Source of the DNA: Solimonas sp.
Lineage (GTDB): Bacteria; Pseudomonadota; Gammaproteobacteria; Nevskiales; Nevskiaceae
Length of the DNA stretch: 54,987 nt
Direction: 5' to 3'
Assembly (NCBI GenBank): GCA_030149365.1
Contig: JASBRP010000049.1
Coordinates: 1-54,987 of the forward strand
Within the stretch, counting starts at the first letter, position 1; the number at the start of each line of letters is the position of its first letter. Of the stretch, positions 25,287 to 35,927 are shown piece by piece. The notes under the pieces are model-generated. The model worked only from the letters and a program-made list of their open reading frames with translations, was not told where the DNA came from and searched no databases. Both the position numbers and the translations under genes were made by a program.

Positions 25287-27332
25287 CTATAGCGTCTTGA
25301 GGTATTCGATCAGCGCGCGCCGTTCCGGATCGCTCAGCACGCGCGTGAAGTCGTGCCCCTGGTTGCCCTGGCTGTACAGGTGCGTGTTGAAGATCTTGCG
25401 GTTCTCGATGTCCTGCTGGTTCATGCGCAGGCCCTCGGGCCGCGGCAGGTTCCACAGCAGGCCAATCTGCTCGTACAGCAGGCTGATGGCGAACTGCGCC
25501 GTGGACGGCTTTTCCTCGTCGCCCGGCGTGCAGACCAGCCCCGGGCTGGTGCCGGCATCGCCGCAGCGCAGCGCCTCGTACTTCCAGCCGAGTTTCGCGG
25601 TGTCGTAGGCACGCTCGAAGTTCGTGTCGTAGCCCATCACCACCAGGCCCTTCTGGTCGTCGCGCGCCGGGGTGGAGACGCGCCGCCAGATGTCGGGCCG
25701 CTCGCTGTCCGGATCGAGCACGCCCCAGATGTTGGGAACCGAGCCGTTGTGCAGGTAGGGAGCGGCCGCCCAGGTACCCCACAGCGGCGGCGCCAGCAGG
25801 ATCGGCGTCTTGTTCGCGGTGTCGCCGTAGGCGCCGCTGCCGCAGTACAGGAAGTTCTGCTTGTTGGTCGCGGCCGGGAAATCGCCGTCGAGATTGCGCA
25901 GGCTCTGCATGGCGTCGGCATAGACCGGATCGGTGCGCACCACCGACATCGGCACCGTGTACGCCGCCAGGCCAGCCAGTTCCGGGGTTTCGAGGAAGGA
26001 TGGGTCGTGGATGTAGCGCGGCGAGTAGGCACCGTGGCAGCTGGCGCAGGAGCCGTTGCCCTCGGCCGGGCGCGGCGCCGGGTTGTCCAGGCCCTTGCCC
26101 CAGAGGTCCTTCACGTGGAACAGGATGGCGCCGGCTTCCGCCAGCTTGGTGTCGATCTCGCCCGGGTAGCGCGGCGGCGCCTGCGTCTCCGCCCAGACCT
26201 GGAAGGGGCCGGAGTGCGCGTCGTTCCAGGCCAGCGCCTCGTCGTCGCGGCCGGTCAGGCTGGCGGCGACGTCGTAGTAGGCCGCCAGGTCGATGCGCGA
26301 GGAATCGGTGGGCAGGATCGCGCCGTGGAATTTCTGCGAGCGGTAGGCCAGGTTCCACCAGGGCGGGCTCTTGATGTTGCCGATGGCCTGGCTGAACAGG
26401 ATCTTTGGATTCAGCAGCAGCTGTGGATCGCCGCGGCTGAACAGCACGAAGGCCAGCTGGAAGAAGTCGATGGCGCCGCTGCCGCGGTTGGTCGAGATGG
26501 TGATGAGGTTGATGGCCTTGTTCAGCGAGAAACCGCTGCTGGCCTGGCCCAGGTCGTAGCCCGACACGGCGAAGTCGCCGATGCTGCCGGCGCCGGCGAG
26601 CTGCGTGCCCAGGTCCGCGCCGCCCTTGGCGCTGTCGATCTGGCCGTTGTGGCAGGCCACGCAGACCTTGGTGCCGATCTCGCCGGTCCAGCTGCCGTCG
26701 GCCTCGCGGATCTGCGTGTAGGCCAGCGGCAACTGGCCGGAACCGCCATTGCTCTGGTTGGGATCCTCGCCCGGCAGCGGGTAGGGATTGGGGAATGGCG
26801 CCAGCGGCGAGCCATGGCGCTGCGCCACCAGATCGTCGAAGTTGTCGGGGCGCCCAGGCAGGCCCCAGACCTCCCACAGACGGTTGTAGTCCTCCGCAGG
26901 CACGCCGCTGGGCCGCTGTTGTCCGCCGGCGAAGCTCAGCGGCGTGCCGACCTCGCCCTGCCCGTGCGCCACGAAGCGGCCGAGCTCCGCTTGCTGGCGC
27001 AGTTCGCCGCAGGTCTTGGGCCGCGCGACGGCATTGCCGCAGTCACGCCAGTAGGCATTGAACGCCACCGCCTTGCCCTGGTTGACGCCGGGCACCAGCA
27101 GCTCGCGCGGATCACGCGGCAGCAGGGCCTCGTCGGCCTGGTCCTTGCAGAAGTTGGCCCAGGCATTGCCGCCGCGCGGGCCACCGAGGAGTGGATGCGC
27201 CTCCTGCTCCTGCGAGCCGCCGCTGTCGCGCGGGGGCGTGGCGGCGGTGCTATCGCTGCGGCTGCAGCCGGCCAGCAGCGCCGCCGACAGTAGCGCCAAG
27301 CCGCAGCCCCATGTTCCGATCGTGGTACTCAT
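25287..27332 (-). CDS. RoxA-like dihaem c-type cytochrome, copy 1 (lipoprotein)
   Basis: A 681-residue exported protein with lipobox LLAGC (Cys23). Two haem c sites, CVACH at 224-228 and CASCH at 429-433, are about 205 residues apart. Other family-like segments are PPWWN with Trp325/326, WAAAPYLHNGSVPN with His528, and QGHDF with His660 near the C-terminus, a likely axial ligand. Size, the two-haem spacing and the C-terminal YLKTL ending resemble rubber oxygenase RoxA/RoxB, which cleave polyisoprene double bonds with O2. Fifteen residues after the first Trp this copy has Leu340, where copies 2 and 3 have Phe. The start gives a standard lipoprotein leader. It is the last of three tandem paralogues, 17 bp after copy 2. 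Substrate unknown. Confidence 0.8.
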   Translation of the reverse strand: MSTTIGTWGCGLALLSAALLAGCSRSDSTAATPPRDSGGSQEQEAHPLLGGPRGGNAWANFCKDQADEALLPRDPRELLVPGVNQGKAVAFNAYWRDCGNAVARPKTCGELRQQAELGRFVAHGQGEVGTPLSFAGGQQRPSGVPAEDYNRLWEVWGLPGRPDNFDDLVAQRHGSPLAPFPNPYPLPGEDPNQSNGGSGQLPLAYTQIREADGSWTGEIGTKVCVACHNGQIDSAKGGADLGTQLAGAGSIGDFAVSGYDLGQASSGFSLNKAINLITISTNRGSGAIDFFQLAFVLFSRGDPQLLLNPKILFSQAIGNIKSPPWWNLAYRSQKFHGAILPTDSSRIDLAAYYDVAASLTGRDDEALAWNDAHSGPFQVWAETQAPPRYPGEIDTKLAEAGAILFHVKDLWGKGLDNPAPRPAEGNGSCASCHGAYSPRYIHDPSFLETPELAGLAAYTVPMSVVRTDPVYADAMQSLRNLDGDFPAATNKQNFLYCGSGAYGDTANKTPILLAPPLWGTWAAAPYLHNGSVPNIWGVLDPDSERPDIWRRVSTPARDDQKGLVVMGYDTNFERAYDTAKLGWKYEALRCGDAGTSPGLVCTPGDEEKPSTAQFAISLLYEQIGLLWNLPRPEGLRMNQQDIENRKIFNTHLYSQGNQGHDFTRVLSDPERRALIEYLKTL

Positions 27333-27349
27333 CTCTTGCGGCTCCAGGC

Positions 27350-29401
<2,052 letters not shown>

Positions 29402-29426
29402 CGGGTTTCTCCTCCCTGGTTCATGG

Positions 29427-31811
29427 CTACAGCGTCTTCAGGTACTCGATCAGCGCACGACGCTCCGGGTCGGTCAGCACCGCCGTGAAGTCGTGGCCCT
29501 CGTTGCCCTGGCTGAAGAGATTGCTGTTGTAGATCTTGCGATCCTCGATCTGCTGTGGCGTGAGCTGCAGCAGCGAGGTGGCGTTGCCGATGTTCCAGGC
29601 CGCCAGCAGGTTGCCGTAGAGCGTGTTGATCAGCGCCCGCACCAGCGGGTCTTCATCGGGGTTCAGCGGATCGCAGTCGAGGAAGGGCGTGGTGCCCATG
29701 CCGCAGGACATGACGTCGTACTTCCAGCCGAGCTTCTCCGGGTCATAGGCGCGGGTGATGTCGGTGTCGAAGCCCATCACCACCTTGCCGGCCTGGTCCG
29801 GGCGCGGCGGCGCGGAGACGCGACGCCACAGTCGCGGGCGCTCGGAGGGCTTCAGCAGGGTCCAGGCATCGGGCACCGAGCCGTTGTGCAAGTAGGGCGC
29901 CGTGGCCCAGGCGCCGTACAGCGGCGGCGCGAGATAACCCAGCTCGCGGTCGGTGCCGCGCGTCGCGGCGCGGGTCTGCGCGCCGCAGTCCTGCTGCGGC
30001 CCGGCGTCGGCGGTCTCGGGATAGCCGATGGCGGTGCGCGACAGCGCCTGCGAAACGCCCTCGTTGTCGGTGTTGGCGCGGGCGAAGTCTGTGCGGATCA
30101 CCGCGCGGGGCACCACGTAGCTGGCCACGCCTTCCAGCGCGGGGTCGGCGAGGTAGGCCTTGTCGTGCACGAAGCGCGGCGAGTACGCGCCGTGGCAGCT
30201 GGCGCAGGAGCCGTTGCCGCCGGCCGGGCGTGCCGCCGGGTTGTCCAGGCCCTTGGCCCAGAGGTCCTTGCTGTGGAACAGGATGGCGCCCTGCTCCGCC
30301 AGCGCGGTGTCGATGTCCAACGGATAGGCCGGTGCCTTCTGCGACAGCACCCAGTGGTCCGCGTCCTGCGCATGCTCGCTGACGAAAGCGTCGGAGTTGC
30401 CGCCACCCAGCGGCGTGAAGAACGCCAGGTCCACGCGCACCGCGTCGGCCGGGAAGGAACCGTTCCAGAACTTCAGCGGCCGGTGGCCCATGTTCCACCA
30501 GGCCGGGTTGTCCCCCGAGGCATTGGAGCCCGAGCGCAGGGTGTCGAGCAGCGACAGATCGGGCCGCACGCCGCCCAACGCGGCGATGTTGAAGAACGCG
30601 GCGTTGTTGGTGCCGCGCTGCGTGCTGAACAGCGCGAAGGCGGAGATCGCCGGTGCGCCGGTCAGGCCCAGATCGCGTGCGATCACCGAGACGTCACCGT
30701 TGGGATTGCCGGAGCCATAGACCAGGCCCAGGCCGGGCCCGTCCTTGGCGCTGCCGATCTGGCCGCTGTGGCAACCATGGCAGTTCAGGCCGATGCGTCC
30801 GCTCCAGCGGCCGTCGGCCGTGCGCGTCTGCGTGAGGCTGGCGGGCAACTGGCCGCTGCCGCCATCGATCTCCGGATCGTTGGGGTCCTCGCCAGGCAAC
30901 GGGTAAGGATTGCGCTCCAGGGTGCGCGGCAGGCCGAAGCGCTCGGCCACCAGGTCGTCGAAATTGTCCGGGCGCTCGCTCATGCCCCAGATGCGCCAGA
31001 GCCGGTTGTAGCCCTCGGCGGTGGTCGCGAACAGCCCGCCCTCTCCGGTAGCGGCGAAGAAGTTGCCGGCGCCGACCTTGCCCAAACCCTTCATCAGGAC
31101 AGCGCCACGCTCGTGGCTGGCGCGCAGCTCGCCGCAGGTCTTCGGATGCGCGCGCTCGTTGACCTTTTCCGGCTCGGCGTGGCAGTCCTTCCACCAGGCG
31201 TTGTAGTACACCGCCTTGCCGTCGTTGAAGCCGGGCTGCACCAGCGAACGCGGATCGGCCGGCAGGGAGGCGTCGTCATCCTTGCCCTCGCAGAAATCGA
31301 ACCAGCGGTGCCCGCCGCGCGAACTGCCCAGCAGCGGCAGCAGTTCACCGGCGTCCAGTCCGCCTCCGAGCAGGCCGCCACAGGCGGACGGGCTCTCGAA
31401 GCACTTCAGCAGGATCTCCATGTTCTGGTACGCCGCGCTGCCCACCGGCCAGGGTGCGCCGCCGGTGTGCGGGGTCTCCTGCCCCGAGGACATCAGCAGG
31501 ATGCGCGAGGTGGGATTGTTGCCGCCCAGGCGCTCCCAGCTGGCTCGCAGGCTTTCCATGTCGCCCGACCGGTCCGGCGACAGCATGAAGTCCTTGCCGT
31601 CCTCCACGTCGGCAACGCCGCCCGGCACATGGCAGCTGCGGCAGAAGTCGAGATTCGGCTGCACACGGCTGCCGAAATGCTCCTCCACGCTGCGGGCGGC
31701 CACGCCACCGCCGCTGACGGGACTGCTGCGGCCCGGCGCGCAGCCAGCGAGCAAGGCGACGCAGAGTACGGCAGCCAGCAAGGGGCCTGCCCTGGTTTTG
31801 CCGTGGTTCAT
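29427..31811 (-). CDS. RoxA-like cytochrome, copy 3, with an extra N-terminal haem site
   Basis: A 794-residue lipoprotein (lipobox LLAGC, Cys24) and first gene of the cluster. About 120 residues precede the region shared with copies 1 and 2, and they hold a third haem motif, CRSCH at 57-61. Core motifs are CHGCH 344-348, CASCH 536-540, Trp438/439 in NPAWWN, Phe453, His642 and His773 in EGHDF. The extra haem domain could pass electrons to or from the catalytic pair, which RoxA and RoxB lack. GGAGGAG lies about 6 bases before the ATG. The promoter with two operator palindromes is directly upstream, and the TetR-type gene diverges. Confidence 0.82.
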   Translation of the reverse strand: MNHGKTRAGPLLAAVLCVALLAGCAPGRSSPVSGGGVAARSVEEHFGSRVQPNLDFCRSCHVPGGVADVEDGKDFMLSPDRSGDMESLRASWERLGGNNPTSRILLMSSGQETPHTGGAPWPVGSAAYQNMEILLKCFESPSACGGLLGGGLDAGELLPLLGSSRGGHRWFDFCEGKDDDASLPADPRSLVQPGFNDGKAVYYNAWWKDCHAEPEKVNERAHPKTCGELRASHERGAVLMKGLGKVGAGNFFAATGEGGLFATTAEGYNRLWRIWGMSERPDNFDDLVAERFGLPRTLERNPYPLPGEDPNDPEIDGGSGQLPASLTQTRTADGRWSGRIGLNCHGCHSGQIGSAKDGPGLGLVYGSGNPNGDVSVIARDLGLTGAPAISAFALFSTQRGTNNAAFFNIAALGGVRPDLSLLDTLRSGSNASGDNPAWWNMGHRPLKFWNGSFPADAVRVDLAFFTPLGGGNSDAFVSEHAQDADHWVLSQKAPAYPLDIDTALAEQGAILFHSKDLWAKGLDNPAARPAGGNGSCASCHGAYSPRFVHDKAYLADPALEGVASYVVPRAVIRTDFARANTDNEGVSQALSRTAIGYPETADAGPQQDCGAQTRAATRGTDRELGYLAPPLYGAWATAPYLHNGSVPDAWTLLKPSERPRLWRRVSAPPRPDQAGKVVMGFDTDITRAYDPEKLGWKYDVMSCGMGTTPFLDCDPLNPDEDPLVRALINTLYGNLLAAWNIGNATSLLQLTPQQIEDRKIYNSNLFSQGNEGHDFTAVLTDPERRALIEYLKTL

Positions 31812-31848
31812 GCTGTCTCCTCCAACAGTCCATGACCTGGGTTATTTA

Positions 31849-31886
31849 TGACTTATGTCAATATAATCCAATATTGACATTTGTCA
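31849..31886. promoter_or_regulatory. Operator pair between the RoxA-like cluster and the TetR-type gene
   Basis: TGACTTATGTCA (31849-31860) and TGACATTTGTCA (31875-31886) are both TGAC-N4-GTCA palindromes, 26 bp apart start to start. The second overlaps -35 of the leftward promoter and the first lies just past its -10. The same layout stands before the DUF1302 gene. The adjacent TetR-type protein is the natural candidate to bind here, and would also control itself. Confidence 0.82.
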
Positions 31887-31887
31887 A
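31860..31887 (-). promoter_or_regulatory. Sigma70-like promoter of the RoxA-like cluster
   Basis: On the minus strand: TTGACA (31887-31882), 16-bp spacer, TATATT (31865-31860). That is a perfect -35 and five of six at -10. The start codon of copy 3 is about 50 bp downstream. This AT-rich patch stands out from the GC-rich surroundings. Confidence 0.78.
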
Positions 31888-31917
31888 TTCAACGGGCGAC
31901 CACTATGCTTGGCCTGA

Positions 31918-32574
31918 ATGAACGACGCCCTGGACCCTTCGGCCGTAGCCCGGCAGCCCACGCAGCAGCGCGCGAAGGACCGCTTCGACCGCATACTGCA
32001 GGCCGCCGAAACGCTGCTGACCGAGCAGGGACTGTCAGGTTTCTCGATCCCTGCCCTGGCCGAGCGCCTGGGGTATACGCGCGGCAGCGTCTACGCCTAC
32101 TTCCCCACGCCCTACGCGATCCTCAATGAACTGGTGGGGCGCTACCTGGTGGAACTGGAAGCGGTGTTCGTCTCGCGCGCCGAGGAGCTACGCGGCCTCG
32201 GCTGGCGCGCTGGAACTGCCGCGGTGGTGGAACACGCGGTGGCCTTCCACAACGCCAACCCCGCGGCGCGCCTGCTGATCCTGGGCGGCGCGGTGACCGA
32301 CGACAGCTACCGCGCGCAGGAGCGCACCAACAAGCGCCTGGGCGAACTGGGCCGCATGGTCTGGTATCAGGGTGGCTTGCTGCCGCAGGGCCCGCCGGAC
32401 CTGACGACGCTGGCGGCCGACATCGGCACCGCCTGCTTCCGCCGCTCCTTCTTCGAGCACGGCGAGATCACGCCGGCCTACCGCGATGCCGCCGTGGCGG
32501 CGATGGCGGGCTTCCTGGCGCCCTACATGGATGCGGCGGTGAAGCCCGCCGCGCGGGCCCGCAAAGCCGGCTGA
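31918..32574 (+). CDS. TetR-family transcriptional regulator
   Basis: A 218-residue regulator with a TetR N-terminal domain. Helix 1 is around RFDRILQAAETLLTEQG, and the HTH is FSIPALAERLGYTRGSVYAYFP (residues about 42-63). The remaining 150 residues are a ligand-binding, dimerising helical domain. It is transcribed away from the RoxA-like cluster, with two palindromes in the shared 106-bp gap. It therefore probably represses that promoter, the DUF1302 promoter and itself until an inducer binds. The ribosome-binding site before ATG 31918 is weak, so the exact start is less certain; the domain begins safely inside the frame. Confidence 0.88.
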   Translation: MNDALDPSAVARQPTQQRAKDRFDRILQAAETLLTEQGLSGFSIPALAERLGYTRGSVYAYFPTPYAILNELVGRYLVELEAVFVSRAEELRGLGWRAGTAAVVEHAVAFHNANPAARLLILGGAVTDDSYRAQERTNKRLGELGRMVWYQGGLLPQGPPDLTTLAADIGTACFRRSFFEHGEITPAYRDAAVAAMAGFLAPYMDAAVKPAARARKAG

Positions 32575-32595
32575 CGCCAGCGGGAATCGCCGCCC

Positions 32596-32622
32596 AAAAG
32601 AAAGGCCCGCTTGCGCGGGCCT
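32596..32622 (-). terminator. Rho-independent terminator (leftward)
   Basis: Stem GGCCCGC/GCGGGCC with loop TTGC. On the minus strand it is followed by TTTCTTTT. It ends the RND efflux operon, 20 bp after the permease stop codon. Confidence 0.85.
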
Positions 32623-32641
32623 AATGGGCTGAGAGAAAAAA

Positions 32642-35600
32642 TCAGTGGTTGAGCTGCGGCACCGGCGGCGGCTGCGAGCCGGCCGCATGCGACTTGGACA
32701 GGTCGTGGCCGATGTACAGGTACATGGCCGGCACCACGTACAGCGTGAACAGCGTGCCGATGGTCATGCCCGAAGCGATTACCAGGCCCATCGAGAAGCG
32801 CGCGGCCGTGCCGGGACCCGAGGACAGCAGCAGCGGCACCATGCCGATCACCAGCGCCGCGGTCGTCATCAGCACCGGGCGCAGACGCACCGAGGTGGCT
32901 TCCTCGATCGCATCACGCTTGCTCAGGCCACGCTCCTGCAGCTTGTTGGCGAACTCCACGATCAGGATGCCGTGCTTGGAGATCACGCCGATCAGCGTGA
33001 TCAGGCCCACCCAGGTGTAGATGTTCAAGGTCATGCCAGGCAATGCGGTCATCTGCATGCCGTTGGTGATGGCGAATATGTTCAGCACCAGCAGCGCGCC
33101 GCAGACCGCCATCGGCACCGTCACCAGGATCACCAGCGGATCGCGGAAGGACTCGAACTGCGCGGCCAGCACCAGGTAGATGATGATCAACGCGAAGCCG
33201 AAGGTCACCAGCAGTGCCGAGCCCTCGGTCTTGAACTGGCGCGACGGACCGGCGTAGTCGATCTGGAAGCCGGCCGGCATCACCTCGGCGGCGATGTCCT
33301 CCAGGATCTTCAGGGCTTCACCCTGCGTCACGTCCGGGCGCGGCACCGCCACGATGGTGTTGGAGTTGAGCTGCTGCGCGTGCTCGATGGAGCGCGGCAC
33401 GATGCGCGAGCTGATCTTCACCAGCGTCGAGATCGGGATCAGCTCGCCGTTGGAGGCACGCGTGTAGTAGCCCTCGAGCTGCGCCGGGTTGAGGCGGTCG
33501 CCACGCTCCACCTGCTGGATCACCTTGTAGGAGCGGTCCTCGTAGGAGAAGCGGTTGACCTCGCCGCCCGCCAGCAGCGCCGACAGGTCGCCCGACAGCT
33601 GCGCCATGTCCACGCCCAGCAGGGCCGCCTTGTCGCGGTCGATCTCGATCACCGCCTCGGGGCGGTCGATCCGCAGGCGCGGGGCGGCGTAGAAGAACTT
33701 CTTCTGCGCCAGCGCACGCTGGATGATCTCGTCGCCCACACGCGCCATCGTCACCGGATCGGAGGTGGACTTGAGCACGAACTCGACCGGGTAGCCCTGA
33801 CCAGGCGTCGGAAGCGGCGGCGGCTGCAGGCCGGCCCAGCGGATGCCGGCGACCTTCTCCATGTCCGGCTGCATCTCGGCCAGGATGTTCTTGGTGGCGG
33901 TCTCGCGATCGGCCCAGGGCTTCATCACCATGCCCATGAAGGCCTGGCTGGTATCGATCACGAAGGTGAAGATGTGATCCAGCTCCGGATGCTTGAGTGC
34001 CACCTTCTGGATCTCGGCGAAGTACTCGTCCATGTACTCCTGCGTGGCGTAGCCGTCGGTCTCGCTGATCGAGAAGGCGAAGCCCAGATCCTCTTCCGGC
34101 GCCAGCTCGCCCTGCGTGTTCATCATCAGCAGGATCGAGAACACGAACATCAGGCCGCCGAACACCAGGATCACCAGGCGCGTGTCCATGGCGCTGTGCA
34201 GGCGGGCCTTGAAGGCGTTGCGCCACTTCTCGAACTTCGCGTCGAGCCAGGCGGCCAGGCGGTTTTCCTCGGCGCCCTCGCCATGCGTCGGCTTGAGGAT
34301 GCGCGCGCACATCATCGGCGTCAGCGTCAGGGCGATGATGCCGGAGATCAGCACGCTGCCCGCCAGGGTGAAGGCGAACTCCTTGAACAGCGTGCCGGTG
34401 ATGCCGCCGAGGAAGGCGATCGGCGCGTACACCGCCAGCAGGGTGACGGTCATGGAGATGACCGGGCCGACCAGCTCGCGCGCGCCCTTGATCGAGGCAT
34501 CGAAGGGCTTCATGCCCTCTTCGATGTGGCGATGGATGTTCTCCATCACGATGATGGCGTCGTCCACCACCATGCCGATCGCCAGCACCATTGCCAGCAG
34601 GGTCAGCAGGTTGATGGTGAAACCCATCACCATCATGATGAACAGGCCGCCGATCAGCGACAGCGGCACGGTGATCGCGGGGATCAGCGAGTTACGCATC
34701 GAGCCCAGGAACAGGAAGATCACCAGGATCACGATCAGCACGGCCTCGACCAGCGTCTTGACCACCTCGCTGATCGCCTCCTTGATGTAGATCGTGGAGT
34801 CGTAGCCGATCTCGGCCTTGAGGCCTTCCGGCAGGGCCTTGGTCATGGCCGGCCACATGTCGTTGATGGCCTTGGTCACGTCGAGCACATTGGCGTCGGG
34901 CCGGATCTTGATCGCCACGAACAGGGCCGGGTCGCCGTCCCAACCGGCACCGCCTTCGTAGGTTTCGGAGCCGAGGATGACGTTGGCGACGTCGGACAGG
35001 CGCACCACGGTGTTGCCGTCGGACTGCACCACCATCTGGCGGAACTGCTCGGTGGTGCGCAGGTCGGTCTGCGCCGACAGGCCGATCTTGACGAAGTTGC
35101 CCTTGGTCTCGCCCACTGCCGACAGCACGTTCTGCTGGCGGATGCGCGAGTAGACCTCGCCTGCCGTCAGGTTATGGGCGGCCAGGCGGTCGGGCTTGAG
35201 CCAGATGCGCATGGCATAGGTGCGGGCGCCCTGCAGTTCGGCGCGCTCGATGCCGGGGATCGCGGCCAGCTGAGGCTCGACGATGCGGCTGAGGTAGTCG
35301 GTGATCTGGCTCTTGTCGAGCACCTGGGACGAATAGGTCAGGTACATCGCCGCCGTGCCACCGCCCTCGGCGACCTGGATCACCGGGTCCTCGGAGCCCT
35401 CCGGCATCTGGCTGCGCAGCTTGGCGACCTTGGCCGAGATCTCGGTCATGGCTTCGGCCGGATTCTTGGTCATGCGCAGGTTGGCCGTGATGGTGCTCAG
35501 GCCGGCAGCGCTGGTGGAGGTCAGGAAGTCGATGCCGTCGGCCGTGGCGATCTCGCGCTCCAGCGGCGTGGTGACGAAGCCTTCGACCAGCGCCGGATCG

Positions 35601-35761
35601 GCACCCGGATAGGCCACCGTGACCAGCAGCTGCGCGTTCTGCAGGAAGGGATACTCGCGCACGGTCAGGTTGAAGAACGCGCGCACACCCAGCAGCAGGA
35701 TGACCAGGCTGATGACGGTCGCCAGGACCGGCCGCTTGATGAAGATATCGGTGAAGTTCAT
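32642..35761 (-). CDS. RND-family efflux permease (AcrB/MexB-like)
   Basis: About 1039 residues, the normal length for a trimeric drug/proton antiporter of the inner membrane. It opens MNFTDIFIKRPVLATVISLV. Proton-relay aspartates are in GMVVDDAIIVMENIHRH (about residue 405). Repeated large periplasmic loops are present, and a C-terminal GVISKHGILIVEFANKLQE lies in the TM10 region. I prefer the ATG at 35761 to the GTG nine bases upstream because family members begin MNFTDIF. It is the last gene of the TetR-TolC-adaptor-permease operon, after a 166-bp hairpin-rich gap. Expected to pump toxic hydrophobic compounds to the TolC channel; substrates unknown. Confidence 0.93.
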   Translation of the reverse strand: MNFTDIFIKRPVLATVISLVILLLGVRAFFNLTVREYPFLQNAQLLVTVAYPGADPALVEGFVTTPLEREIATADGIDFLTSTSAAGLSTITANLRMTKNPAEAMTEISAKVAKLRSQMPEGSEDPVIQVAEGGGTAAMYLTYSSQVLDKSQITDYLSRIVEPQLAAIPGIERAELQGARTYAMRIWLKPDRLAAHNLTAGEVYSRIRQQNVLSAVGETKGNFVKIGLSAQTDLRTTEQFRQMVVQSDGNTVVRLSDVANVILGSETYEGGAGWDGDPALFVAIKIRPDANVLDVTKAINDMWPAMTKALPEGLKAEIGYDSTIYIKEAISEVVKTLVEAVLIVILVIFLFLGSMRNSLIPAITVPLSLIGGLFIMMVMGFTINLLTLLAMVLAIGMVVDDAIIVMENIHRHIEEGMKPFDASIKGARELVGPVISMTVTLLAVYAPIAFLGGITGTLFKEFAFTLAGSVLISGIIALTLTPMMCARILKPTHGEGAEENRLAAWLDAKFEKWRNAFKARLHSAMDTRLVILVFGGLMFVFSILLMMNTQGELAPEEDLGFAFSISETDGYATQEYMDEYFAEIQKVALKHPELDHIFTFVIDTSQAFMGMVMKPWADRETATKNILAEMQPDMEKVAGIRWAGLQPPPLPTPGQGYPVEFVLKSTSDPVTMARVGDEIIQRALAQKKFFYAAPRLRIDRPEAVIEIDRDKAALLGVDMAQLSGDLSALLAGGEVNRFSYEDRSYKVIQQVERGDRLNPAQLEGYYTRASNGELIPISTLVKISSRIVPRSIEHAQQLNSNTIVAVPRPDVTQGEALKILEDIAAEVMPAGFQIDYAGPSRQFKTEGSALLVTFGFALIIIYLVLAAQFESFRDPLVILVTVPMAVCGALLVLNIFAITNGMQMTALPGMTLNIYTWVGLITLIGVISKHGILIVEFANKLQERGLSKRDAIEEATSVRLRPVLMTTAALVIGMVPLLLSSGPGTAARFSMGLVIASGMTIGTLFTLYVVPAMYLYIGHDLSKSHAAGSQPPPVPQLNH

Positions 35762-35834
35762 GTGGTGCACCTGCTTCTTGGTTCGTTGGCGCTCGATGGA
35801 GCGTCAACTACAGCTCACGTCTCATACAGCCTGG

Positions 35835-35863
35835 CCTCGAGGTCGCCATGGGGCGACCTCGAA
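35835..35863. repeat. Inverted repeat in the adaptor-permease gap
   Basis: TCGAGGTCGCC and GGCGACCTCGA form a strong 11-bp stem with a short ATGG loop inside the efflux operon. There is no T-tract on either strand, so it may adjust mRNA stability between the adaptor and permease genes. A smaller AAATCGCC/GGCGATTT hairpin is at about 35911-35931. Confidence 0.7.
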
Positions 35864-35927
35864 GGGTTCCGTCTGACCTCAAGGCACTCATCCATGAGAG
35901 CGCCCGCCGAAATCGCCGCAGGCGATT

